This document shows positions 24,743 through 36,702 of a stretch of 64,000 nucleotides of DNA, in pieces. Numbering within the stretch: the stretch's first letter is position 1; each line of letters starts with the position of its first letter. The notes under the pieces were generated by a model that saw nothing but the letters and a program-made list of their open reading frames with translations, searched no databases and was not told the origin of the DNA. Source of the stretch: Rhinopomastus cyanomelas (Eukaryota; Chordata; Aves; Bucerotiformes; Rhinopomastidae); the NCBI GenBank assembly GCA_013400115.1, contig VXBP01009035.1:304963-368962 (forward strand), read 5' to 3'. The translations under genes were made by a program, and so were the position numbers.

Positions 24743-25071
24743 ATTTGAGGGGTGGGTGTCAGGAGGATGGCACTGGGCTGTTCTCAGTGTCATGTAGTGA
24801 TAGGACGAGGGACAATGGTTGTAAGCTGGAACATAGGAGGTTCCACATCAACCTGAGAAGGAACTTCTTCACGGTGAGGGTGACAGAACACTGGAACAGG
24901 CTGCCCAGGGGGGTTGTGGAGTCCCCCTCACTGGAGATATTCAAGACCTGACTGGATAGGTTCCTGTGTGACTTGGTTTAGGTGATCCTGCTGTGTCAGG
25001 CGGACTGGACTAGATGATCTTTCTAGGTCCCTTCCAATCCGTAATGATTCTATGATTCTATGATTCTATGA
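24743..25071 (+). mobile_element. CR1 LINE, 3' end, same young subfamily as 5345-6736
   Basis: It starts at the block encoding YLRGGCQEDGTGLFSVSCSD and continues to three ATTCTATG octamers (about 25046-25070). Over about 305 bp it differs from the copy at 5345-6736 at roughly 20 positions by eye. It shares changes not seen in the other copies: cactgggctgttctc, tgtcatgtagtgata, catcaacctgagaag and the caggcgga block in the 3' UTR. A premature TGA replaces the Arg codon of the TRLD motif near the C-terminus. Confidence 0.96.
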
Positions 25072-26619
25072 ATAAATATCAAATACATGCATGGATGAGA
25101 GTTATCCCTTGTTCCTGAAATGGATAGTCTTGTTAAAGAAACAGCCTTCTGAAAGCTCTGCTTGTATTGAGATGTTATAAAAGTAATACAAAAGTGTATT
25201 AATTAATATTTTCCTTTTCAGAACATCTGTAACTGTATATCAGCACAATAGCTGATAGAGTTTAATAAATACATGTAACTCTCAGAAATGTACATCTATC
25301 TAGGTCATGCTAATTGCCCACCTTGGGAGGCAAGAATGTGCCTGTGCTTCTCTACCTAGTTGACATACTCTTGAGACCAAGTCAGAAGAGCAGGCATCAA
25401 TCAGTCTAAAATACATTTCCTAGGTTCTTAGCCATTAAACTGCTTAAAGGTCTTTCATGTACTAGCTGACAGCCTGCAATTTGTATTTTGCAGGAAATAA
25501 GGCTAGGTAATCAAAAACAACCCTTCTGGCCTTGAAGTCTGTGTATCACACGTAATAGATAAATTACTGTAGTAACGTAAGAAAACTGCCAGACTACAAA
25601 ACCAACCACCTCCATCTTATTTTAGTGGAAATAATTTTGTCATACTTCTTGTGTGGATGGAATGAATGCATTCATTAATCCCCAAAAGCACCAAGTCAAG
25701 GCCTACGAGTCTTCATGTATTAACTGGGAAAACCATTCAAAGCACCCCCTTATGTCCAAATGTAGCATGAAAACTGAAGCATCTTCATGGAAAAGCCTCA
25801 AATAAGTATGGAAGTGTGAATCAAAAGGAGATTCATCTTTCTCAAATTTCAGCATTTTGCTGTGAACATTTATTTTGAATACTTTAAGTTCAGTACTGCA
25901 GTGTGGAGGTCTTCAGGAAGAAACAAGGTTCCCACGCACAGCGATTGCCACCCCAGACAAACCTGGGCAAAACATGATTGTGAATTATTGTGCAGGAAAC
26001 CTGTGGCAGTTCATTTTTTGCTCTTTGATATGGGGAAAAATGCTTACACAAAGCTGATAAGTTCCATGAGGAACAGAAATTGTGATCTAATCCAGAAAAC
26101 TGTATAAACAGTGGCTAAAACGGTCCCACAAGAATACTGTGAATTACACAGAAAGAAAGATTCCAGTTCCTACGTCCCAAAGTTTTAATTTCAAGCTGAA
26201 CTCAGTGTTCTAATATTTAGTTTCTCTTTGAACCTCACCATTCAAATATGTATTCACTGTGAGTTAAGTAGTCCTCTTTAGTTGCAATATGCTGCACAAA
26301 AGGAGAGGATGGAATCAGAGGCTACTTCAGTGAAGAACTTATTATTCTACATCAGAATTATCTTTATTCATGAAGACTTCAAATACTTTCTCAATCTTCA
26401 GTTTTACTGTACCCAGAAAAAGATCCTGTTATTTCCCAAATTCAAGAAGATAAATGGATGTTTGTAGTTATTCCTTGAATATGTGAATAAATAGGGGGAT
26501 GGGGTATTTAATTCAGTTTAGTTAGCAGAATTTCTAGTTTAAAAGAATTCCAAACTTTCCCCTGATAATACATGCTGACTATCAGAAAGAGAGGAAAGCG
26601 AAGTGTTGAGGTCTATCTT
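25072..26619. other. Unique spacer, nothing recognised
   Basis: AT-rich unique sequence. Two overlapping plus-strand frames at 25862-26107 show no known domain. No repeats of note. Confidence 0.5.
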
Positions 26620-27063
26620 CACACAGAATCACTCTGATTGGAAAAGACTCTTGGGACCATCGAGTCCAACCATCTACTCTATCTTACAAGTTCACCCCTA
26701 AACCGTATCCCTCAAATAAAACCTCATCCAAACGATCTTTAAACAAATCCAGGGATGGCAACTCAACCACCTCCCTGGGAAGCCCATTCCAGTGCTTTCT
26801 GTGAAAAATGTTTTCCGAATATCAAGTCTAAACCTACCCTGTTGCAACTTGAACCCATTCCCTCTTGTTCTATCACTAATTGCTTGTGAGAAGAGACCAG
26901 CACCAACCTCTCCAGAATGTCCTTTTAGGTAGTTGTAGAGAGTCATGAGGTCGTCTTTCAGCCTTCTCTTCTTCAAACTAAAGTGCCCCAGCTTTTTCAG
27001 TCTTTCCTCATAAGATTTGTTTTCCAGTCCCTTCACCAGCTTAGCTGCCTTCCTCTGCACCTG
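26620..27063 (-). mobile_element. CR1 LINE, second subfamily, 3' end
   Basis: Its tail (acacagaatcactctgattg) and 3' UTR (ccatcgagtccaaccatcta, acaagttcacccctaa) define a different subfamily, shared with 33278, 36285 and 58676. The minus strand from 27060 reads as CR1 C-terminal protein: RLKKLGHFSLKKRRLKDDL, LFSQAISDRTRGNGFKLQQG, then FRLDIRKTFF. A frameshift follows at the VTRHWNGLP block. Confidence 0.95.
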
Positions 27064-28327
27064 AAATCTTCTGTCATTTCTGATACTAAATTTTGCATCT
27101 TGTAGACAGACAGTGGGTTATTAACATCCTGTTATTGCTTGATAATGTATTAATACAATATGTGAAATATATTTCCGAACAGCTGAATACGTGCTACTGG
27201 GGAGAATACAATAGCACGTTTACCCAGATGTTGAAAAAAGTCTCTGCTACCGTTTTTTAGAATTGTTATTTTATTATTGTCAATACATTCTACAGAAGCA
27301 TCTCTGTGTGTAGTAATCAGAATGTGTCTCACCACATCTATCCTCATTTACTAATCTGCCTCTGCATCCTTAATGAAGTTGGAACTTACAGACCCGTTAT
27401 ACTATTGCTCTGTGGGCAAAAGCCAAAAGACTGAAGAGTCTGCTCCATCTTTTCGGACTGTACTCAGACTGTACTGGTGCTGCGCAGAGGAGCAGGCTTC
27501 AGAGACATGGCCGTTGTGCCTCCTGTGCTGAGTGTGGGGACCTCAGCATCTCTGCAAAACAGCTTCTTCCTTGGGCTCAGTGTCATCACTCAGAACTGGC
27601 AGCATCTGGTATTTTCAGATAATTAATTTAATAGAAGCAATGGAGAATAGGCCAGATTGAAATGTCACCACAGTAATGTCATCGTATTTTTGAAAGCTGA
27701 CATAGAGCTGACTGCAAAAAAAAGAAAAAAAAAATCAGAAAAATATAACCCCAAGCACTCCAGCACTTATAATTAAGTAATTGTGGATAATTTATGATAA
27801 ATTATAATAATCTCCCTCACATAAATGAACACACGGGAGGAAAACACACACACACACACAATATGTTTTGCTTTATGTTTGCAATATGTGATATGTTTCT
27901 ATTTATTTTATTTAATGTCACCCCTGTTTGCCAAGTCTTGTTTGTCAAGAAAACTGATAAAACGCTGACGTGTTTCTAATTGCAGTATGTCCGTCATTTT
28001 GCTGAAGGACAGAGGGAAACCTAATGGCCAGTTAAAGCATGAACTTTCGACACCTTAAATTATGGTTCTCAATGATTGTTTTGTCCTCAGTGTATTTGCT
28101 GACAGTTTCAGCAGATGTTTGTGTAGCAGTGCGTTGTGGCCATGACTGCTGACATATGCCTGGGCATGAGATTCATGCTGAAAACAGCTGTCCAGCACTC
28201 CAGAACTGCTCTACCTTCGGTTCAAACGCTAGATTCATTTGGTTTTAGGAGTTCTGCATGGAGGAGCTCCTCTGATTGCTTCAGTGTTTGGGGTTAATGT
28301 AGGATTTTTGTCTGGAAGTAGGCACTA
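27064..28327. other. Unique spacer with a short CA repeat
   Basis: It contains the CA microsatellite at 27844-27860 and a locally GC-richer segment at about 27400-27600 without a long reading frame. An 11-base direct repeat (gactgtactc-type) lies near 27457-27480. No gene is recognised. Confidence 0.5.
27844..27860. repeat. (CA)n microsatellite, 17 nt
   Basis: A pure AC dinucleotide repeat of eight and a half units, likely length-polymorphic. Confidence 0.95.
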
Positions 28328-28390
28328 AGAATCACAGCATCATTACGGTTCGGAAGGGACCTCGAAAGATCATCTAGTCCAAGCTGCCCA
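28328..28390 (-). mobile_element. CR1 LINE, 3' tip (about 63 bp)
   Basis: It shows agaatcacagcatcattacg followed by the diagnostic gaagggacctcgaaagatca and tctagtcc of the main CR1 subfamily, then stops abruptly. A very short truncated insertion. Confidence 0.88.
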
Positions 28391-31300
28391 TTGGGATGGT
28401 TTGGGAAGAGAAATCTATCGATAATGCACAGTCCAAGAAAAGAAAAAGAGAAGACTATGAATACACCCAAACAGATTTGGGTGAATGTCAGTGTGTGTTG
28501 TTACCTAAACAAGTATTAAATTTCCTGGGTTCCAGTTTTCCTTAGAAAAGTTGTGTTTGGGCTGGTTTTCCTTCTGCCTTGTTTAGAGTGTGTTTTGCCC
28601 TGCTTTATATAACTACAGTGAGTAGTGAACTGGGTTTCAGTGGTCTAAGAACAAAGCCACTGCCTGCGTGGAGACAGATGAAATATTAATTGGATTACAG
28701 GTACATTTAATTATCATGCACTAAAGGTTTCATTTTCCCTGTGATCACTGGCAATAGTGTGAATTTGGACTGAGAGGAAGGCTTTTTTCTTGTGCTAAGT
28801 AGAAACCTCAGAGAATATGAAAATGGTGAGTAAAGCTGACTAGAACTTCACTAAAACTTTTTGGCATCTCTTGTCTCTCCTTTTTCCTGAAGGACAGTGT
28901 TTTTTCCTTATAGTGTGAAAGTTTATCTTTCTTTTGTGAAGTGCTCTGCTAGATAAATACATGCAGTACCTGCGAGATGATTGCATTGTGGGAGGATGGC
29001 AATTTCTGCACGGGGTAGTAAGAGCAGCCTGTTCTGGGTTACCATGTTTAAAACTTTCCCCTGAAGAGCTAAGTCATTAAGCAGAAAACTACATGGGCAG
29101 ACTTCAGAAGCCTGACATTTAAATCTGTTTCTAGATGAATTTGAAAACTACCTGTGTCTGTGAAGTTACAGTGAAGCCAGAAAGGCTCCAAAGAGCTGTA
29201 GAAACACAGGCATAAAAGATTTTATTATTCCATTTTCTCCTACTGTCTGCATCTTCCTGCTGCTAGGAGAAAGGTAATGTAACTGCTCCAAAAGCTTTAA
29301 AACACCATAGCTATTTCCTGCACGGTATTTTCTCCTAGGGATGACTGTTCTAATATCCATTTCAAATAAACCTTTAATAAAACTAACCACCCATCCACTC
29401 TTACTGATATTGCGAAAGTCAGGGCAAAGGAATTAGAAATTTTGAGGAACTGGATGTACAAAGAGGCATCAGTGTGGGAGTAGACCACAATTTAGAAGGA
29501 CAAAACCCAGACCTGGCAATCTTAACACCCTTGTTTGGCTTGAGAGCACAGAGAAAACTGCCTGAGAGACCTGAGAGACATGCCTCATGCAAGTTGTTCA
29601 TTTCATCTTTAAAAAAAAGCACCCTGCTCATGCATTTCTGTCACTTTTGATGTGTGATCAGAGTTCAACAATGCGGTACTTTTGTCAAAGACATTTCAAC
29701 TCCAACGCTTTCATATCTTCAATCTTTGATTTGATAATGAAATTACCTTTATTAAGTTCATGACAACATTTTTTTCAGATAAAAAGGCTTCCTTCAACCA
29801 TCCTCCTCCCGTTCATTACTGCATTGAACTCCTATCTGAAAGTAATAGTAAATATTTAGGCTATAAGCTTGATTCGATCATCACCTATACATCAGCAAAG
29901 AATCTTTTCAAATATAGTGAATTAAATAGCACACTTCAATACATATTCTTTTAGACCAGCTGAGAAGGATGTTGTGAAGTCGATCTGTATCCAAACTGGA
30001 AAGCTAATGAAGACAAACCCCCAAGACCTCTAAATCAGAAGCAGAAGTCTATGATATTTGCCGATCCAGATTAGGTCAATAGGCAGAGTGCTCTCACATA
30101 ATCCAAGAGCTCATAGTGATGGCAAAAGAAATAGGAAATAAGAATAAGAAGGCATAAGAGAGGAGGAAGAATTTAGTTTTCCTTTAAGTAAGCAAGCTGA
30201 AGCAGTTAAAACCACCTTTACTTTGTGCTTTTAAACCACTGACTTGTGAACAGGGCATCTGTTTATTTGTACCAAAATTTTCATAAGGTTTTGTGTAGCT
30301 TAGCTTTAAGTAAAGAGAAATAGTTTTATCTGTCCAAAACATGACTTCTTAAAAATTAATAAGTTACAGAGCTCTCACATGTGGTGTTAGGTATCTGAAT
30401 ACTTCTAGATGCCTGTTCCAAAACCACATTATCATAGAAGTGTAAAGGACTGTGAAGCACAAATGCTTTGAATCTAATGTCAAATATAATGGTAGCAGAA
30501 AACAGAATGAAGAAGAGATGGGAATATGTAGAGCATGTGTTATATAAAAGAATGTGTTTGATATAATGGCCATAAAGGAAGGGACAATATAAATCAGAAT
30601 ACTGATTTTTATTTTAATCTTTAAACAAGGAAAAGTTAAAAAAACCCAAAACACCAACCAAAACCAACCCATTAGAATAGGCACTATTTTTAAGTCTTAA
30701 AAATTTATGAGGAAATGACACAAATACATTACCTGCACATCTTTAATCCCTGTAAGCAATGAATTAAAATGTCATATAATCCGAAACAGAAGTTGCACTA
30801 TTTCAGGACTACTTCTTTTCGTACACGTTCAGGAGAAATATCTATATAAAGTGACTCTAGAGCACAATGCAGCGTGCTGAAAGCCTTTAAAATTTATCAG
30901 CAACCTCCCTTTAGTTATCAAGCTGGAGAACATTTATCCTATTCATTATTGACATCTCCCAGCATCCTTTCTGTGGGTTTGTGCAAATAGCTTGTCAGCT
31001 TTTGGCAAATAGGGGTGAATTTCAGAAAGGTTTTTTAGATGCTTCAAATTTCACTATACATCCAGAGGCAGTCAATCTTTTCTACCATTAATTTTACCAA
31101 AAAAATCCATTTGGTATTGAAAGGGAGCTCTACAAAGGGCACTTAGACATTGCAACGCTAGCAGAGATCTAACCAAAGTGCTAGAAGGATCCTGCCCACA
31201 ACCTCAGCCTTAGCACACAGGACTGTTCGACAATCCGTGGAAAATGCGAAGTGCCTTTGGATTCTAGGGGGATTGCGGTACCTGAAACTCCTGCAGTCAT

Positions 31301-31455
31301 GAGGAAGTGAGGTTGAAATTGTGGCAGCAACAGTTTACATCGTGAATTTGCACTGAACATGACAAATCTAGGAAGAAACACCTACGGCTGTAGCCGTGGC
31401 CCTGTGTGTGTTTTGGCAGCTTCTAGGTTTTGTTTGCTCTCTTTGCATTCAAATC
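28391..31455. other. Unique spacer, no gene recognised
   Basis: About 3 kb without repeats I recognise. A homeodomain-motif-dense patch lies at 28640-28760. The minus-strand frame 30684-30364 (106 codons, very hydrophobic) lies in T-rich antisense sequence and is treated as chance. Frames near 29166-29631 are short and overlapping. Confidence 0.45.
28640..28760. promoter_or_regulatory. Candidate conserved non-coding element
   Basis: TTAATTGGATTA (28686-28697) and TTTAATTATCATGCA (from about 28707) sit within 40 bp, giving closely spaced homeodomain cores next to an octamer-like ATCATGCA. The enhancer role is inferred from motif density only. Confidence 0.25.
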
Positions 31456-31493
31456 GTCCCTTCCAACCCCTAACATCCTATGATCCTATGATC
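31456..31493 (+). mobile_element. CR1-like 3' tip (short)
   Basis: The segment tcccttccaacccctaacat followed by two octamer-like units (cctatgat) matches the last 40 bases of a CR1 element. It is too short to assign to a subfamily. Confidence 0.65.
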
Positions 31494-31520
31494 TGTTAAA
31501 CTGTTTTATTTCAAAGAAGC

Positions 31521-31970
31521 CTTGAAGGACATGGAATTGTTGGAATGAGTCCACAGGAGGGACACAACGATCACAAGGCCAGTGAGGACAGGCTGAGAGA
31601 ATGTGGGTTGTTCAGCCTGGAGAAAAGGTGGCTCTCGGAGGACTATATAGCAGCCTTCCAGTACCCGAAGGAGGCTACAGGAAAGCTGCAGAGGGACTTC
31701 TTATGAGGGGCTCCAGTGATAGGACACGGGGAATGATTTCAAGCTAAAAGAGGACAAGTTTAGATTAGAATTTCAGAAGAAATTCCTCCCTGTGAGGGTG
31801 GTGAGGCAACGGAGCAAGTTGCACAGAGAAGTTGTGGATACTCTCCAGGTTGGATGGGGCTCTGGGTAACCTGGTATAGTGAGAGGTGTTCCTACCCCTG
31901 GCAGTGGAGTTGAAACTATGTAATCTCTGAGGTTCCTCCCAACCTAAACCATTCAGTGATTCTAGGATTC
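31521..31970 (+). mobile_element. CR1 LINE, older subfamily, 3' end of ORF2 and UTR
   Basis: Blocks include gtgaggacaggctgagagaa, ttgttcagcctggagaaaag, agccttccagtacc, ctccagtgataggac and a 3' UTR with acctggtatagtgagaggtg. The tail octamers near 31953-31970 are decayed. Several indels, including a loss near 31583 between the ORF2 blocks, show an old insertion. A minus-strand frame at 31992-31765 is its shadow. Confidence 0.92.
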
Positions 31971-33277
31971 CAGTTTTTGTTCTATAAACCATAAAGCCTT
32001 AACTATAGTCTTCATCTGAATAACTTGAATCTTTGTTTTTAAAGACATGGTTCTCTACAGAAGAAATTAGTGATTTAGACATCCAACTACTGCAACCTTA
32101 AAGTATAAGAGTAACAAAATGTGGTTTATGTTTTGCAACCCAAAGCCAAGTTGCTGTATTTACAGCCTCCCTACTCAAAGCTGTTCTAGGGTAGCAGTAG
32201 CAACACTTTGACTAATGTAGGTAGATCTTGGCTATTCAATTTACAGCTGCTTCAGCCTGAAATCTTAACAGTGGTGTTATGCATGTCAGGTCAGCAGTAA
32301 AAGTGCTTTCAAGGTGTTACCTTTGAAAGGCTGGGAAGCTGCAGATGCCATTTGCAGGCTTTTTATACTGTTATTCTCTGCAATGTGTTCAAGACATATT
32401 TCATTGCTCATAATCACTTTGGCAAAAGACCCCACAAGTATATTTTATGGAGCTGCTTCATAAATTCTACTAGGATCTAATTCAGGATTCTGCTGGGAGC
32501 TAGGATTCTAATCCTGTGGAATTTAGGCCCACCTCAGAGATACTCATGACAAATTATGTAACCTTGAATGTCCCATTACTGCATCCAGGGATTAATTGGA
32601 AGCAAGACTTCTTGAGAGAAGGCTTTCTGTTCTTTGTGGCAGTGTAATGTGAAGTGGTGCCAGACAGCCTATTTACCAACTGTATGCAATGCAAGGCTTT
32701 CTTTCCTGCTGGTGTAGCTCCCAGAAAGCTGGCTAAACTGTCTTAATAGTCCCTTTTCTGTTATCAGAGTCCCAAGAAATGGTGTGGCAAAACTGGAAAA
32801 GGGCTGTCTTGTGCATATGACACATGATACAGCATTTCTCTCCTTTTCTTTCCTCCCTAATGAAGTCATTTGGAATGCAAAAAGCACTTAGACAAGAAGA
32901 TGGCTCCTCAGATAATCTTGACTTTCCTTTCTGTCCTTAATAAGACTATATTCTACATTTATTAATGTGCTTCTCTAGCTAATTATTCTAAAAACTTCAG
33001 CTTGATTTGAACAGGTTAATTCTGAAGAACATAAATTGTGTTGCTGAAATGCAAAGACATTTGCCTAAGAGACATGCTTGTTAGTCACACTGACTTAGAA
33101 ACCAAACCTTTGAAACCAAGCTGCATCAGCATGTATATTTCTGTTGCTGAGCCCAGACCCGAGTTCATTCATAAGCTTACACCCTAATATGGCAGAAAAA
33201 TGTTCTCTTTATGGTGCAATTACATGGGAAGGTTTTCTTTACATTCACTAAGTCAGTATTGTACATGTTCTGGCATC
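31971..33277. other. Unique spacer, nothing recognised
   Basis: AT-rich unique sequence with only short frames and no repeat family recognised. Confidence 0.5.
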
Positions 33278-33490
33278 CTAAAAAATTCTTCATGGCAAGA
33301 ATGATCAGGCACTGGAATGGGCTGCCCAGGGTGGTGGTTGAGTCCCCATCCCTGAATGAGTTTAAAGGATGCTTAGATGTAGTGTTGGGGTATCTGGTTT
33401 AGGGGTGAACTTGTAGAATAGGGTTGATGGTTGGACTTGATGATTCCAAGGGTCTTTTCAAAAATGAATTATTCTTTGAGTCTATGATTA
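33278..33490 (+). mobile_element. CR1 LINE, second subfamily, 3' end
   Basis: It starts inside the block encoding MIRHWNGLPRVVVESPSLNE and continues through FKGCLDVVLGYLV to the stop near 33402, then a 3' UTR (ggggtgaacttgtagaatag) like that of the 26620 copy. The terminal octamers have decayed. Confidence 0.92.
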
Positions 33491-34854
33491 TCTTTCTCTA
33501 GAATTCTACAAGCTGTATTGCAAAAAAGAAAAAGAACTACTGGGAAAATAAGATTTCAACATAGTACTTGAAAGTTCGTGATTCATTTCAGTTTGCATGT
33601 TTTTGTTTGATTTCCTTGGAGTTTGTTTTGGGGGTTTTTTTAATGATTTTTCAAAATAAGAGAATTCAGGAACAAGAAAGAGAGGGACCTGCCTCTGTGC
33701 AAGAAATTTATTATATTCCCCTTTTTCTCTCTTCTCCCTGTGGGGTTCACAGAGATGGAAAAAAGTTATTGATCCAAGCAAGAGATCAATAGGCAGAGCC
33801 ATTCACAATTAGACACTCTGTAGAAAATAACTTGAACCAAATTAACCTGGAGCACTTGATACAGTTTTTTCTGATAACCTTGCTCTGAAGCATGTTTCCA
33901 GTTTAATGAAATATATTTATGTTGTAAAAAAGGGAGTCCTGAGAATTGTTAGAGATATATTGTGTCGGCTGCACTGTAATCCCCTTTGTAATCACTCATT
34001 AGTATAGCTTTTATGCTATGTGATTATAGGGTTTTATTTCAAAAGACCATGGTCATACTGCTTTTCTAAATTTTACTTCTAAAGGTCATGTCACAGTTGT
34101 CAAAAATAAGTATAGATCTTAGGATTAATATTTTAAAATTATAACTATGTTTAAAGCACACTATTGACAAAGCTGATATTGTTAGTCTCCCTGTGGTAAT
34201 TTAAGGTTGAGGAGCTTTACTGATTAAACCTTTCATTTTCATTTTAAACATTTGCATGTGGAAAGGAGATTTCTTTGACTGGTAATAAATGAGGCACTGG
34301 TTATATTTAATATTTCGTATGTGTTGTGGTGTCGGAGCAGACCCAAAAGAGTCCATGCTGTCACATTTAGGATGATAGATTTCATAAAACTGTGTTGCAT
34401 AAAGATGAACCCTTTTGTGCTACCTTGCAAGGTTGCCATGGTGACAGAGCACTGCTTCATGGGAATTTCACTTTTCTCTTAATGTTAGATACTGAACCCA
34501 AAGCTGCTTCTTTAGATTGTTCTTAAATCTCACTTTTAATATGGTGTCATTTTGTAGAGACCTATGATTCATCTTCTGTGTCTTTATTTTCTCAGAAGTA
34601 TCTCCTATAATGCTGTGTGTCGCAGCTAAAGTCCTAAACATAGCTTCTCACCCAAAGCTGACCATATTAAACAGTTATTTTATGTTCTATGTCATTGCTC
34701 AGATTTATAAATATTTGATATGTTTTGCAATTCTGTACTTTCTCTGAACTGTAAAAAGACAGATCTCCAGTATTTTTAGCCTATGGAAATATGTTTATCA
34801 TGGGAAAATGTTGCAGATGGTCTGCTGTAGACAGATAAATCCTGTCAATATTTT
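33491..34854. other. Unique spacer, nothing recognised
   Basis: Unique sequence. Opposed frames at 33506-33802 minus and 33568-33792 plus overlap on both strands and have no recognisable domain. No repeats of note. Confidence 0.5.
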
Positions 34855-35000
34855 TGAGTTTCCTTCTCTGGAGACATTTAAAGCCCACCTGGATATGCTC
34901 CTGTGTGACTTGGTCTAGGTGATCCTCCTCTGTCAGGGGGATTGGACTGGATGATCTTTCGAGGTCCTTTCCAATCCCTAATCTTCTGTGATTCAGTGAC
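34855..35000 (+). mobile_element. CR1 LINE, 3' tip (about 145 bp)
   Basis: It begins in gagtttccttctctggagac (the ESPSLE codons), passes the ORF2 end (ctgtgtgacttggtctag) and the diagnostic ggattggactggatgatctt, and ends in decayed octamers. Main subfamily. Confidence 0.94.
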
Positions 35001-36284
35001 TAGTTTATGAGCAAAATTAATTTAAAACCTGAAAACACAGAAAATGGCTACACAATTGGTTTTAGGGGTGCAGATAGAACCACGGTTGTTTGTGGAGTTA
35101 TCCTGCATTTTTCTGTGCTACGTGATGCATCCTTTAAGTAAGAAATCACGTGGGATCTTCAGTTGACATTCATAAGCCAGTGATTGTCTTTGCAAATAAA
35201 ACTGACTGACATGGAAATCCTTACTCGCTGCCTTTAGCACATAATTCTGAACGATGGGCTGGGGATTGTTCACTGTGCTGAATCAGTCGGAGCTGTAGTA
35301 GTCTCAAGAGACAGTCAACTCCTTGACATACAGCAGAAAAAATACATACATGAATGCAAGCCATGCCATTTGGTACCCAGTTGGAGCTCCCTCGCTATGC
35401 TAATGAAATTCATGCAACAGGGGTATTTTTCTAGAGGAAGGATCTCTTGCTGTTTTCAAATGAAAACAGAAAGATAAAATGCTTTCCCGAGGAAATGGTT
35501 GGAAATGGTTCTTCACGTTTTGTTGCCCTGTTCGTGTTGAATGTTTCCCTAGAGTGCTGCACTATTTGTTTAGAGCATCTAGGAGAGAGACCGGCAAACA
35601 TTTCACAAATGACTGAGACAACTGAGAACTAGAGCTGGAAGATGCGAGAGCCTCTTCCTGCATGCTTCTGCGTGGGGAAAGGTGGCACTGTGCTCAGTGT
35701 GCTAATTAAGCAGACTTTTGCTCTTGCCTCCCATTTGAAGCAATCTTGGAACAAAGAGAGATTTTAAAGGCCAGGAAAGGGATGGAATTAAATGAGGGAA
35801 GACTTTTTCTTCTCCCTTACTCACATAAATTTAGACAGATGCAGAGGGGAAAAAAAAATCCCAGCCTTTTAAAGCAACTCTCTAAACCTATCTACAACCT
35901 GTCGTGCTGCCAGTGAAATCCTTCACTCCATGTAAGTCTGCATTCTCTCCTCATTTTGCTAAACTTCTCACTGACAAAGTTTGCAGCCTTTGCCTTTTCC
36001 CTAAAATTCAGTAGTTTTCCAAATGTTTGCATCTTACTGCGGATCTGAAGAATTAAAAGCTGTTCAGTAGGCAGAATATGCAGAGTACTTAATATCCTCT
36101 TCTTATTTTCTTCTAATCTTGTAATGACTGAGCAGAATTTGTAAATGATGAGGAAGAACTTACAAAATAATTCTTCACTTGAATGTGAGAGTTCTTGTTC
36201 TATTTTGTTACTTTTGTTAAGAGCCACTGGGTGCCAGTGTGCTAGGACATCACCACAGCTGAACCTAATTTTCCTGTTCCCCAG
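35001..36284. other. Unique spacer with a short palindrome
   Basis: It contains a POU-octamer-like motif and a palindrome at 35398-35469. The minus-strand 111-codon frame at 36227-35892 shows no known domain. No gene is recognised. Confidence 0.45.
35450..35469. repeat. 20-bp inverted repeat, 9-bp arms
   Basis: Arms CTGTTTTCA (35450-35458) and TGAAAACAG (35461-35469) are separated by AA. They lie about 50 bp after an octamer-like ATGCTAAT (35397-35404). Confidence 0.85.
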
Positions 36285-36702
36285 ATCACAGAATCACTCT
36301 GGTAGGAAAAGAGACTTGGGAGCCTTGGGATCATCTAGTCCAACCATCTACCTTGCAAGTTCACCCTTAAACCAGATCCCTCATCACCTCATCCAAACAA
36401 TCTTTAAACACATTAAGGGATGACAACTCAACTACCTCCCTGGGAAGCCCATTCCAGTGCCTGACCACTCTTTCTCTGAAATTTTTTTCTAATATCAAGT
36501 CTAAACCTACCCTGTTGTAACTTGAACCCATTCCCTCTTGTTCTATCACTAATTGCTGGTGAGAAGAGACCAGCACCAACCTCTCCACAACGTCCTTTCA
36601 GGTAGTTGTAGAGAGTGATGAGGTCTCTCTCAGCCTCCTCTTCTTCAAACTAAAGCACCCCAGCTCTTTCAGTCTTTCCTCACAACGTTTATTTTCCAGT
36701 CC
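36285..36702 (-). mobile_element. CR1 LINE, second subfamily, 3' end
   Basis: It starts with atcacagaatcactctggta, then the UTR block ctagtccaaccatctacctt and acaatctttaaacacatt. Read from 36588 on the minus strand it gives part of the CR1 C-terminus (VVRHWNGLPREVVELSSLNV, then FKDCLDEVMRDLV). It has the same structure and subfamily as 26620-27063. Confidence 0.95.

Noticed and set aside
30364..30684. 106-codon hydrophobic minus-strand frame, membrane-protein-like
   Set aside because: Its Phe/Ile/Leu richness follows from A-rich plus-strand composition. No family resemblance, no splice or promoter context.
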